From contig JBBQCV010000098.1 in the NCBI GenBank assembly GCA_038319115.1, positions 1 through 12,688 on the forward strand: 12,688 nucleotides of DNA, written 5' to 3'. The stretch comes from SZAS-79 sp038319115. Its GTDB lineage: Bacteria; Pseudomonadota; Gammaproteobacteria; Burkholderiales; SG8-39. The notes beneath the pieces are model-generated. The model searched no databases. It was given only the letters and a program-made list of their open reading frames with translations, and had not been told where the DNA came from. A program made the translations under genes and the position numbers. Shown here in pieces: positions 1 to 6,905 of this stretch (its first letter is position 1; each line of letters opens with the position of its first letter).

Positions 1-558
1 GAGGATGAAGAACAGCGCCGTCAGCGCCTGGCCGCCCAGGAACAGCGGCGTGATGATGGCCTCGCCGATGAAACCGCCGAGCGGCTCGACCTCGTCCTTG
101 ATCATGGTGGCCATCTCGGCCGACTTCACGCGGCGGAAATGGGGCAGCGGAAAACGCAGGATCCGGTCGAAAAGCGTGTATCGCAGGCGACGCAGCATGC
201 GCTCGCCCATCCAGCCCTTCATGGTGTTGATCTGCAGCTTGAGCAGGCCGCTGATGATAATCAGCACCAGGAAAGTCAGCGACAGCGCGACGAGGTACGG
301 GATGCGCCCCATCGCGAATCCCTCGAACAGCACCGCCTGGCCGCCCAGGAAATCCGGCAGGTTCGGCGCTATGCGCATGAACGTGACGGTCGAGTCCGGA
401 TTGGGGAACCGCTTGCCCTGGATGGGCTCGTTGACGATGGTCTTGGGCAGGTCGAGCGAGGCGAACAGGATCACCATCGAGGCGATCACCAACGGGACGA
501 TCAGCAACTGCTCGCGCTTGCTGTAGCGAAAGATGAACCCGAACAGGCCGCGTTCCAC
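1..558 (-). CDS. ABC exporter, N-terminal transmembrane part (partial, cut by left edge)
   Basis: The visible 186 residues look like the start of a type I ABC exporter (ABC_membrane fold): hydrophobic segments at about 18-35, 88-108 and 164-186. Between the last two lies a basic coupling-helix region, including ERMLRRLRYTLFDRILRF (119-136) and the segment SAEMATMIKDEVEPLGGF, typical of this fold. The loop between the first two membrane helices is long (about 50 residues). The ATPase domain would lie beyond the left edge and cannot be seen. I chose GTG at 558, with G-rich sequence (567-572) and GGAG (562-565) upstream; an in-frame GTG at 567 is the alternative, and a TAA lies further upstream. 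It follows the permease gene after 123 bases. Such exporters move lipids, lipid-linked glycans, peptides or drugs; next to a glycosyltransferase operon a glycolipid cargo is plausible, but that is inference. Confidence 0.8.
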   Translation of the reverse strand, partial: MERGLFGFIFRYSKREQLLIVPLVIASMVILFASLDLPKTIVNEPIQGKRFPNPDSTVTFMRIAPNLPDFLGGQAVLFEGFAMGRIPYLVALSLTFLVLIIISGLLKLQINTMKGWMGERMLRRLRYTLFDRILRFPLPHFRRVKSAEMATMIKDEVEPLGGFIGEAIITPLFLGGQALTALFFIL

Positions 559-635
559 TAGCTCCACCCCCCAGTAGATTCCCGGATATTACAACCCCCC
601 GGGATGCCGCAGGCGGGCCACTGCATGCCTGGCTC

Positions 636-662
636 GCCGGGACCTGCCAAGGTCAGGCCGGC
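636..662 (-). other. bulged hairpin between permease and exporter genes
   Basis: Arms GCCGG/CCGGC (5 bp) enclose a 3-base bulge and a second stem GACCT/AGGTC (5 bp) with a 4-base loop. It lies 20 bases after the permease stop and about 80 bases before the exporter start. No T-run follows on the minus strand, so a classical intrinsic terminator is unlikely; an mRNA-processing or stabilising hairpin is possible. Confidence 0.3.
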
Positions 663-681
663 ACCGCTGAACGGCCTAACT

Positions 682-1854
682 TCAATTGTAGGGATCCGCC
701 GCATCCCGCAGACCGTCGCCGAGGAAGTTGAAGGCCAGTACCACAACGAATACCGGCACCACCGAGATCATCAGCCACGGATACAGGGCGACGACGTTGA
801 TGTTCTGGGCCTCGTTGAGGAGCACCCCCCAGCTGGTGACCGGTGGCCTCAAGCCCAGCCCGAGGAAGGACAGCGCGGTCTCGCCGAGGATCATGCTCGG
901 GACCGACAGCGTCACCGAAGCGATCAGGTGACTGGCGAAGCTCGGAAGCAGGTGGCGCCGGATGACACGCGCCGGGCTGGCGCCCATGAGGACCGCCGCA
1001 TTGGCGAAGTCTTCTTCGCGCAGCGCAAGGAGCTTGGAGCGCACGGCACGTGCGAGGCTCGGCCAGTCGAGCAGGCCGAGGATGATGGTGATGCCGAAAT
1101 AGACGAGGATCGGGCTCCACGTCACGGGAAGCGCGGCAGACAGGGCCATCCACAGCGGCAGTTCCGGAAACGAGCGCACCATTTCGATGAAGCGCTGGAT
1201 GAGGTTGTCGATCCAGCCGCCGAAATAGCCCGAAATGCCCCCCAGCGTGATCCCGATGAGGAAGCTGACCAGGATGCCGAGCAACCCGACCGTAAGCGAG
1301 ATGCGCGTCCCGTAAACAATACGGGACAGGAGATCGCGGCCGAGCCGATCGGTGCCGAAGAGAAAAAACGTGCCGCCCTCAGCAGGGCAGACAATGTGGA
1401 AATTACCCTCCACGAGCCCCCAGAATTCGTAGTCGTCGCCGCGACAGAAGAACCGCAGCGCCTGCACGCGCTCCGGATTGGCCTTGTACGTGCGCTTCAT
1501 CGTCGCGAGGTCGAGTTCCATTTCGTACCCATAGACGAAAGGGCCGACGAACCGTCCCGCGTCGAATAAGTGGACTTGCTGCGGCGGGGCGTAGATGTGC
1601 CGCGTATCGCGGGAATCCAGGTTGTACGGCGCGATGACTTCACTGACCAGCGTCGAGCCGTAGATCGCCAGCAGGATGATCCCGGATATGAGGGCGATCT
1701 TGTGGCGGCGGAACTTCCACCACATGATCTGCCATTGCGAAGCGCTGTAAAAGTGCTCCTGCGCCGGCGTGAGGATTTCTTCCTTGTGCGGCTCGAATGG
1801 CTCGGGGGTGACGAAATGCGGAAGCTTCTCCTCGGGCGCGGCGCCGACCGTCAC
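682..1854 (-). CDS. oligopeptide-type ABC importer permease (OppC/DppC/YejE-like)
   Basis: A 390-residue inner-membrane permease of the binding-protein-dependent transport family. The cytoplasmic EAA loop that contacts the ATPase is clear at about 282-306 (EDFANAAVLMGAS followed by RVIRRHLLP), and GTDRLGRDLLSR at 167-178 is the hallmark of OppC/DppC-type subunits. A first membrane helix lies at about 53-73, followed by an unusually long periplasmic stretch (about 75-165) and then the permease core. That loop is rich in aromatic and acidic residues and has cysteines at 137 and 156. The N-terminus (1-45) is a hydrophilic cytoplasmic tail. The start is GTG at 1854, with GGAG about 8 bases upstream. 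It overlaps the preceding permease stop by four bases (GTGA), so the two are translationally coupled. It pairs with the OppB-type permease to form the channel; the substrate cannot be read from the sequence. Confidence 0.93.
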   Translation of the reverse strand: MTVGAAPEEKLPHFVTPEPFEPHKEEILTPAQEHFYSASQWQIMWWKFRRHKIALISGIILLAIYGSTLVSEVIAPYNLDSRDTRHIYAPPQQVHLFDAGRFVGPFVYGYEMELDLATMKRTYKANPERVQALRFFCRGDDYEFWGLVEGNFHIVCPAEGGTFFLFGTDRLGRDLLSRIVYGTRISLTVGLLGILVSFLIGITLGGISGYFGGWIDNLIQRFIEMVRSFPELPLWMALSAALPVTWSPILVYFGITIILGLLDWPSLARAVRSKLLALREEDFANAAVLMGASPARVIRRHLLPSFASHLIASVTLSVPSMILGETALSFLGLGLRPPVTSWGVLLNEAQNINVVALYPWLMISVVPVFVVVLAFNFLGDGLRDAADPYN

Positions 1855-2876
1855 TTGGCGACTCCGCCGGTGAGCCGGATGCGCGGATCGAGCGCGGCCA
1901 GCAGGATGTCGGATATGAAAGTGCCGATCACAGCGAGCAGGGCCAGGAACATCAGGAAGGAACCGGCCAGGTACTGGTCCTGGCTGCGCAACGCATCAAG
2001 GAGCATTGGTCCGGAGGTCTGCAGCGACAGGACCACCGCGACGATAGCCGACCCCGAGATCACGCTCGGCAGCAGGCTGCCGATATCGGCGATAAAGGGG
2101 TTAAGCGCCATGCGCATCGGGTACTTGATCAGGAGGCGCATCTGCGGCATCCCCTTCGCGCGCGCAGTGGTGACGTACTGCTTCTGCAGTTCGTCGAGAA
2201 GGTTTGCGCGCAGGCGCCGGATCATACCCGCGGTGCCGGACGTGCCGATGACAATGACCGGAATCCACAAATGGTGCAGCACCGACTCCAGCTTGCCCCA
2301 GCTCCACGGCTGGCCGAGGTATTCGGGCGCCATGATGCCGCCGACGGACAGCCCGAACTGGACGTTGGCGAAATACATGAGCACCAGCGCGAGCAGGAAA
2401 TTCGGCGTCGCCAGGCCGACGTAGCCCAACAGTGTCAAGCCGTAATCGCCCCAGCTGTACTGGTGCGTCGCCGCATAGGCGCCGATCGGGAACGACACCA
2501 GCCACGTAAAGATGATGATCGAGAAATTGAGGATGAACGACAGCAGCAGCCTGTCGCCCACGACATCCTTGACCGGCAGGTCATACTCGAAGGACCAGCC
2601 CCAGTCCCCCTGGATCAGCCCGGAAAATCCGTTGTTACCCGGCCAGACGCCCACCCATACCGCGTATTGCTCGAGGAAAGGCTTGTCCAGCCCGAACTGG
2701 CGCCGCAGGAACTCGACTTTCTCGAGCGCCGCGGTGTCGCCTTGGCTGCGCAACTCGTCGATCTGGTTGGACAGGAAATCGCCTGGAGGCAGTTGGATGA
2801 TCGTGAACGTCACCAGGCTGATGACGATCAACGTCGGGATGAGGATCAGGATCCGGTGCAGCGTGTACTTCAGCAT
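1851..2876 (-). CDS. oligopeptide-type ABC importer permease (OppB/DppB/YejB-like)
   Basis: A 341-residue permease with the OppB/DppB layout: an N-terminal helix at about 8-27 (MLKYTLHRILILIPTLIVIS start), a periplasmic region that includes FGLDKPFLEQY (61-71) and GDWGWSF (90-96), then about five further helices. The EAA loop lies at about 231-260 (QYVTTARAKGMPQMRLL). The C-terminus LDPRIRL is typical of the family. The reading frame stays open upstream to 3005, but ATG at 2876 is the right start: it is preceded by AGGAGG (2888-2893), and the protein then begins with the usual MLxYxLxRIL pattern, while the upstream extension is hydrophilic and lies inside the binding-protein gene. The gap from the binding-protein stop is 46 bases. 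It is the channel partner of the OppC-like permease, with which it overlaps by four bases. Confidence 0.94.
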   Translation of the reverse strand: MLKYTLHRILILIPTLIVISLVTFTIIQLPPGDFLSNQIDELRSQGDTAALEKVEFLRRQFGLDKPFLEQYAVWVGVWPGNNGFSGLIQGDWGWSFEYDLPVKDVVGDRLLLSFILNFSIIIFTWLVSFPIGAYAATHQYSWGDYGLTLLGYVGLATPNFLLALVLMYFANVQFGLSVGGIMAPEYLGQPWSWGKLESVLHHLWIPVIVIGTSGTAGMIRRLRANLLDELQKQYVTTARAKGMPQMRLLIKYPMRMALNPFIADIGSLLPSVISGSAIVAVVLSLQTSGPMLLDALRSQDQYLAGSFLMFLALLAVIGTFISDILLAALDPRIRLTGGVAK

Positions 2877-2887
2877 CGTCCGAAAAT

Positions 2888-2893
2888 CCTCCT
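2888..2893 (-). promoter_or_regulatory. ribosome binding site of the OppB-like permease
   Basis: A perfect AGGAGG lies 11 bases before the ATG at 2876. It decides the start against the longer open frame reaching 3005. It also shows that this permease is initiated independently rather than by overlap with the binding-protein gene. Confidence 0.75.
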
Positions 2894-2922
2894 GCCGCGC
2901 CTGCCCGATTCGATTGCGTCGT

Positions 2923-4827
2923 TCATTTGAACCAGAACGTGTCGGGGTGGTAAATACCGAAAAATGCGCCCGGCTCCCAGTTGTAGAAGCCTTTTTCCGG
3001 CACATTCATGAGCGTCGTGCGCACTACGACCGGCTGGGGTACGGCGGAGATCACGCCAATCGAAAATTGCTGGTCGGCGTGGATGGCGAGCATCTCGTGC
3101 CAGATCTTCTCCCGCTCGATGCGGGTACCGGCGGCGCGCCACGCTGCGCTGAGTTTCACGAGCTGGATCGCTTCGGGAAAATCCGGGGCGAGACCCGACT
3201 TTCCCGCCGTTTCGTGGTACTGGCCGAACCTGGGCCATTGCAGTTGCTGCTGGCTCAGTGGCGCCAAGTCGTCCGGGCTCATGTCGGGCGTAGGTAACCC
3301 GTTCTCCAGTCCGCTCCACACCGACATCAGCGCCTCCCCGCCGAAGACCCGGTTCCTGAGGACTTCGCGCTGCGACGGCTTGGTGAACAGCTTGATCCCC
3401 ACTTCCTTCCACGTCACGCGGATGAGTTCGAGGACATCGGACTGCTCGGAGCTTTCCCCGGCGGTTTCCACGATGAGCTCGAGTAGCCGCCCATCCGGCA
3501 GCCGGCGAAAGCCGTCCGGCCCGCGCTTGAGGCCCATTTCATCGAGCAGCTTGTCGGCCGCTTTCTTGTCGAACTTGGTCCAGCGCTTCTGGTAGTCCTC
3601 CTTGAACAGCGGGCTTTCGGGGAGGACGGTGTTGTTCGCCTCCTTGGCCAGACCGAAATACAGCACCTGGTTGATCAGGCTTCGATCGATGGCGAGCGAC
3701 AGGGCGCGCCGGAACCGGACGTCTCGCAGGACCTTGCGCCAGACCTCGTCGTTGACATTCAGGTTGGGAAACAACGCGAAGTGCGCGCCAAGGCCGGTTC
3801 GCCACAGCAGCGCGCGGTAATTGTTGATCTTTTCATTCTTCTTTAGGAAGGTGAAATTGTTGAATTGCAGGTCCCGCGCCTGCAGATCCGACTCGCCCGC
3901 ACCGGCCTTCGCCGGGATCAGTTTGCCCTCAGCCACGGCCATCACGACGCGATCGATGTATGGGAGCTGGATGCCCTGCGGGTCGACGCGGTGGAAATAC
4001 GGGTTGCGTACTGCGACAAACCGGTCCGCCGGCGGGCGGGTCGTATTCATCCACGGCTCCAGCGTCGGCAGGTCGGGATTGTCGAACTGGTACATGTTGT
4101 CCTGCTTGTTGTGCTGCGACGCCCATCCGCGTCTGCCCGACTTGCTTTCGCCGTCGACCACTTTAGGGTTGTATTTCTTGTGAAATTTCTTGAGGTAGTG
4201 CGCGGGCCGGTACAGGTAAAGGGGCGAGGCGCCCGCCAGCCTGGCGAGGAAATCGCGATGGGGCTTGCTCCACGAATAGCGCACCGTCGTCGCGTCGATG
4301 ATCTCGACCTTGGGTTTCTCACCATCGACCAACAAGTCGCTTTGCGGTCCCGTAGGGCTTAGTTCGACGTTGTTGGCGACATCCTCCCAGAAGTAACGGA
4401 AGTCCTCCGTGGTGAAGGGCTGGCCATCGGACCAGCGATGCCCCTTGCGCAGCTTCAAAGTGAAGACTTTGTCGTCCTGTGACTGGAAACTCTCGAGGAT
4501 GTCGGGCACGAGCCCGAGCTTGCGGTCGTACCCGACGAGGCGCGCGTAGCCGTATACCACCAGCAGCCGCACGTCGCGCGCCCGGCCAATCAGCATGTTC
4601 AGGTCCCCGCCGGTCTTGCCCGGCTTCAGCTCGACGCCGTCCATCGGGTAAACAAGGGGGCTCACGGGCAGGCGCTTTTGCACCGGCGGCATTTTTCCGG
4701 CCGCCACGTCCTTGCGGAACATCTCCGTCTCGACAGGCTCGGCGCCCCACGCGGCAAACGTGATCATGGCGCCCAGCATTGCAAATGCCACGGCCTTCGC
4801 GCGCTTCGACTTGTGATTCCCGGTCAT
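2923..4827 (-). CDS. extracellular solute-binding protein, family 5 (oligopeptide/YejA type)
   Basis: A 634-residue periplasmic binding protein that would deliver substrate to the two permeases. The N-terminus is a Sec signal peptide: basic KSKRAK, a hydrophobic core to about residue 27, and cleavage near AWG/AEP (28-29). The family-5 hallmark lies at about 122-150: FTLKLRKGHRWSDGQPFT, followed by EDFRYFWEDV. Later segments LRDVRFRRALSLAIDRSLIN and TWKEVGIKL also match the family. It is longer than typical DppA/OppA (about 530) and closer to YejA-like members. There is no lipobox, so a soluble periplasmic form is expected. ATG at 4827 was chosen over the longer open frame to 5100: it gives the signal peptide, has GGAG 8 bases upstream (4836-4839), and overlaps the ATPase stop as ATGA. 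The ligand (peptide, opine, sugar-peptide or other) cannot be deduced. Confidence 0.94.
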   Translation of the reverse strand: MTGNHKSKRAKAVAFAMLGAMITFAAWGAEPVETEMFRKDVAAGKMPPVQKRLPVSPLVYPMDGVELKPGKTGGDLNMLIGRARDVRLLVVYGYARLVGYDRKLGLVPDILESFQSQDDKVFTLKLRKGHRWSDGQPFTTEDFRYFWEDVANNVELSPTGPQSDLLVDGEKPKVEIIDATTVRYSWSKPHRDFLARLAGASPLYLYRPAHYLKKFHKKYNPKVVDGESKSGRRGWASQHNKQDNMYQFDNPDLPTLEPWMNTTRPPADRFVAVRNPYFHRVDPQGIQLPYIDRVVMAVAEGKLIPAKAGAGESDLQARDLQFNNFTFLKKNEKINNYRALLWRTGLGAHFALFPNLNVNDEVWRKVLRDVRFRRALSLAIDRSLINQVLYFGLAKEANNTVLPESPLFKEDYQKRWTKFDKKAADKLLDEMGLKRGPDGFRRLPDGRLLELIVETAGESSEQSDVLELIRVTWKEVGIKLFTKPSQREVLRNRVFGGEALMSVWSGLENGLPTPDMSPDDLAPLSQQQLQWPRFGQYHETAGKSGLAPDFPEAIQLVKLSAAWRAAGTRIEREKIWHEMLAIHADQQFSIGVISAVPQPVVVRTTLMNVPEKGFYNWEPGAFFGIYHPDTFWFK

Positions 4828-6710
4828 GTCATCAACTCCGAGTGATTGACGCTGGCGCTCGCGCGCACAAGGTGGTTCTCGCCGATATCGATCATCGTGG
4901 TGGCGCCGGTGCCTTCCAGGCGGAAAGGCTGCGGCCACGCGGTAGGGTCGGAAGCGCGGCCCTCCATCAGGGCGGCGAAATCCAGCTTCCGGTCCAGGTC
5001 CGGGCTGGGGACGGCCGCGAGCAGCGCCTTGGTGTAAGGATGGACCGGATTGCGGAAGAGCTCCGCGTAAGGCGCGATCTCGACCAGGCGCCCCGCGCAC
5101 ATGACAGCGATGCGGTCGGCGATGTAGTTCACGACGGCAAGGTTGTGCGACACGAAAATGTAGGTCAGGTTGAGCGCGTCGCGCAGGTCGCGCAACAGGT
5201 TGAGCACCTGCGCCTGGACCGACACGTCCAGCGCCGAGACGGGCTCGTCGCAGATCAACAGTGACGGGCCCAGGGCGAGGGCGCGCGCGATACCCAGCCG
5301 CTGCCGCTGCCCGCCGGAAAAACTGTGTGGATACCGGCGCAGGTGGCGCACGTCCAGCCCCACCAGCATGGTGAGCTCCTTGACCCGCTCGAAGCGCTCG
5401 TCCGCATCGCCCACGCCGTGAATGATGAGCGGCTCGCTCAGGATCTCGAATGCGGTCATGCGCGGGTTGAGCGAGCCCACGGGATCCTGGAACACGAACT
5501 GCACCTTGCGGCGATACGCGAACAGCTCGGCACCCGTCAGGGACAGCACATCCTGCGGGACGCCATCGTCATTGAAAATGATCTGTCCGCTGTCGGGCAT
5601 GATCGAACGCATGATCATCTTCGCGGTGGTGGTCTTGCCGCAGCCCGATTCGCCCACCAGGCCGAGGCATTCGCCGGCAGCCACGGAGAAGCTCACGTCG
5701 TCGACCGCCTTGACCAGGCTGGCGCGCTTGCCCCCGAGAAGGGAGGTTTTACGCGTCCCGAAACTCTTGCACAGGTTGCGCACCGTCAGCAGCGGCGTGT
5801 CGGCATCCCTCGCGGCCGGGGCAGGGCGCGCCGAAAGGAGGTGGCGGGTCGAAACCTCGATTTCGCGCAACGGGGTGAGCCGCTCGCCGGGTGCCATGTT
5901 GAAGCGCGGCACGGCGCGCATCAGCGCCTTCAGGTAGGGGTGCGTCGGGTCACGGAAAATCGCCTCGACCGTACCCGATTCGACCACCCTGCCCTGGTAC
6001 AGCACCACCACTTCCTCGGCCATGTTGGCGACTACGCCCAGGTCGTGGGTGATGATCAGGACCGCCATGCGCATTTCGCCCTGGAGCTGGTTGATCAGCT
6101 GGAGGATCTGCGCTTGGATCGTGACGTCGAGCGCCGTGGTCGGCTCGTCGGCGATGAGCAAGGCGGGCCGGCAAACCAGGGCCATGGCGATCATCGCGCG
6201 CTGGCGCAGGCCGCCAGAGAGCTCGAAGGGGTAGGTCTGCAACGCCCGCGCGGGATTCGGGAATCCCACCAGCCGCAGCATCTCCACCACCGCTTCGCGC
6301 CTTTGCGCCTTGCCCAGGTCCCGGTGCAGGGAGAGGGCTTCCTCGATCTGGTTGCCTATCGTGTGCAGGGGCGAAAGCGCGGTCATCGGCTCCTGGAAGA
6401 TGATGGAAATGCGGCCGCCGCGGATCGCCATCATGGCGGGATCGAGCGGCGCGAGCTTGGCGATATCGATCACCGTTCCCGGCTGGCCCGGATCGGAAAA
6501 CAGGATCTCCCCGCTTACGATGCGCGCAATGCGCGGCAGGATGCCCATGATGGTCTGGGCGATGATCGACTTGCCCGAACCGGATTCGCCCACCAGGGCC
6601 ACCGTGCGCCCTTCGGGAATGCGGAATGAGACGCCGTCGGCAGCCTTCACGATGCCGGCATCGACGTTCAGGTACACCTTCAGGTCCGTTACCGTGAGGA
6701 CGTTGGGCAT
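4824..6710 (-). CDS. fused double ATPase of oligopeptide-type ABC importer (DppD-DppF / YejF-like)
   Basis: A 628-residue cytoplasmic protein carrying two complete nucleotide-binding domains, so one gene supplies both ATPases of the importer. Domain 1: Walker A GESGSGKS (41-48), Q-loop Q106, signature LSGGLRQR (164-171), Walker B LLIADEP with catalytic E189, switch H222. Domain 2: Walker A GESGCGKT (353-360), Q408, signature FSGGQRQR (464-471), LLICDEP with E489, H522. Each domain is followed by the THPY/VHPY element (256-259, 556-559) of oligopeptide transporters, but neither tail has the cysteine-rich segment seen in many OppD/OppF proteins. A linker of about 40 residues joins the domains. 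The start is ATG at 6710. It has no recognisable ribosome binding site of its own; a short upstream frame stops three bases before it. The stop overlaps the binding-protein start. All catalytic motifs are intact. Confidence 0.95.
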   Translation of the reverse strand: MPNVLTVTDLKVYLNVDAGIVKAADGVSFRIPEGRTVALVGESGSGKSIIAQTIMGILPRIARIVSGEILFSDPGQPGTVIDIAKLAPLDPAMMAIRGGRISIIFQEPMTALSPLHTIGNQIEEALSLHRDLGKAQRREAVVEMLRLVGFPNPARALQTYPFELSGGLRQRAMIAMALVCRPALLIADEPTTALDVTIQAQILQLINQLQGEMRMAVLIITHDLGVVANMAEEVVVLYQGRVVESGTVEAIFRDPTHPYLKALMRAVPRFNMAPGERLTPLREIEVSTRHLLSARPAPAARDADTPLLTVRNLCKSFGTRKTSLLGGKRASLVKAVDDVSFSVAAGECLGLVGESGCGKTTTAKMIMRSIMPDSGQIIFNDDGVPQDVLSLTGAELFAYRRKVQFVFQDPVGSLNPRMTAFEILSEPLIIHGVGDADERFERVKELTMLVGLDVRHLRRYPHSFSGGQRQRLGIARALALGPSLLICDEPVSALDVSVQAQVLNLLRDLRDALNLTYIFVSHNLAVVNYIADRIAVMCAGRLVEIAPYAELFRNPVHPYTKALLAAVPSPDLDRKLDFAALMEGRASDPTAWPQPFRLEGTGATTMIDIGENHLVRASASVNHSELMT

Positions 6711-6713
6711 TTT

Positions 6714-6764
6714 TCAGGTCAGCGGGTGGATTCGGAGTGCAAGTTGTTCCTCAGGGGGCCGCAC
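6714..6764 (-). CDS. possible 16-codon leader peptide upstream of the importer ATPase
   Basis: GTG at 6764 opens a 16-codon frame (MRPPEEQLALRIHPLT) ending in TGA at 6714-6716, followed by AAA and then the ATPase ATG in the same frame. It is preceded by a perfect AGGAGG (6772-6777) with ideal 7-base spacing, whereas the ATPase start has no such site. Ribosomes finishing this frame would be placed on the ATPase start, so translational coupling is likely if it is translated. The alternative is that the frame is a decayed N-terminal extension of the ATPase. The peptide resembles nothing I recognise, and it has no run of a single amino acid that would suggest attenuation. Confidence 0.35.
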   Translation of the reverse strand: MRPPEEQLALRIHPLT

Positions 6765-6771
6765 GAAGCAG

Positions 6772-6777
6772 CCTCCT
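6772..6777 (-). promoter_or_regulatory. strong Shine-Dalgarno in the importer leader
   Basis: AGGAGG sits 7 bases before GTG at 6764 but 61 bases before the ATPase ATG at 6710, too far to serve the latter directly. It is the only strong ribosome binding site in the 195-base leader. Confidence 0.5.
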
Positions 6778-6844
6778 GTTGCAACCACGGATGTTCCCCC
6801 AGATTATTTGCGGCTCAGGCGCAGAACCAGTTTTGGCAGCGGGC

Positions 6845-6872
6845 AGTATACGAGAAACATCGTACCTGTTTA
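6845..6872 (-). promoter_or_regulatory. predicted sigma70-type promoter for the importer operon
   Basis: A -10 element TATACT (6845-6850, minus strand) lies 16 bases from TAAACA (6867-6872), which matches four of six bases of TTGACA. Transcription would start near 6838, giving a leader of about 128 bases before the ATPase. This is the only AT-richer patch in the gap. It fits an importer expressed separately from the glycan genes upstream, though read-through from them is also possible since I see no good terminator. Confidence 0.4.
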
Positions 6873-6886
6873 TCCGATCCTCCGAC

Positions 6887-6899
6887 CGGCGAGTCGCCG
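6887..6899 (-). other. short palindrome just after the deacetylase stop
   Basis: CGGCG/CGCCG arms with a 3-base loop lie 6 bases after the deacetylase stop codon. A stem of 5 bp with no T-run after it is too weak to call a terminator; at most it may slow polymerase or protect the mRNA end. Confidence 0.2.
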
Positions 6900-6905
6900 T
6901 TATGC

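Noticed and set aside
604..1569. 321-codon open frame on the plus strand opposite the OppC-like permease
   Set aside because: Low-complexity, highly charged translation with no domain, lying antisense to a clear permease; a GC-driven shadow.
2877..3005. 43-codon N-terminal extension of the OppB-like permease
   Set aside because: It overlaps the end of the binding-protein gene in another frame and places hydrophilic sequence before the typical first helix; the AGGAGG at 2888-2893 supports ATG 2876.
4828..5100. 91-codon N-terminal extension of the binding protein
   Set aside because: It is an Arg/Pro/Gly-rich shadow inside the ATPase gene and would bury the signal peptide.
5325..6629. 434-codon open frame on the plus strand opposite the ATPase gene
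   Set aside because: It is antisense to a gene with two complete sets of ATPase motifs; the translation is rich in His, Arg, Asp and Gln with no recognisable domain, as expected for a mirror frame in GC-rich DNA.
6803..6859. 18-codon ATG frame (minus strand) in the importer leader
   Set aside because: Its start lies upstream of the predicted transcription start and it contains the -10 element; there is no ribosome binding site in front of it.
6887..6899. rho-independent terminator after the glycan operon
   Set aside because: The stem is only 5 bp with no following T-run on the minus strand; listed only as a weak palindrome.
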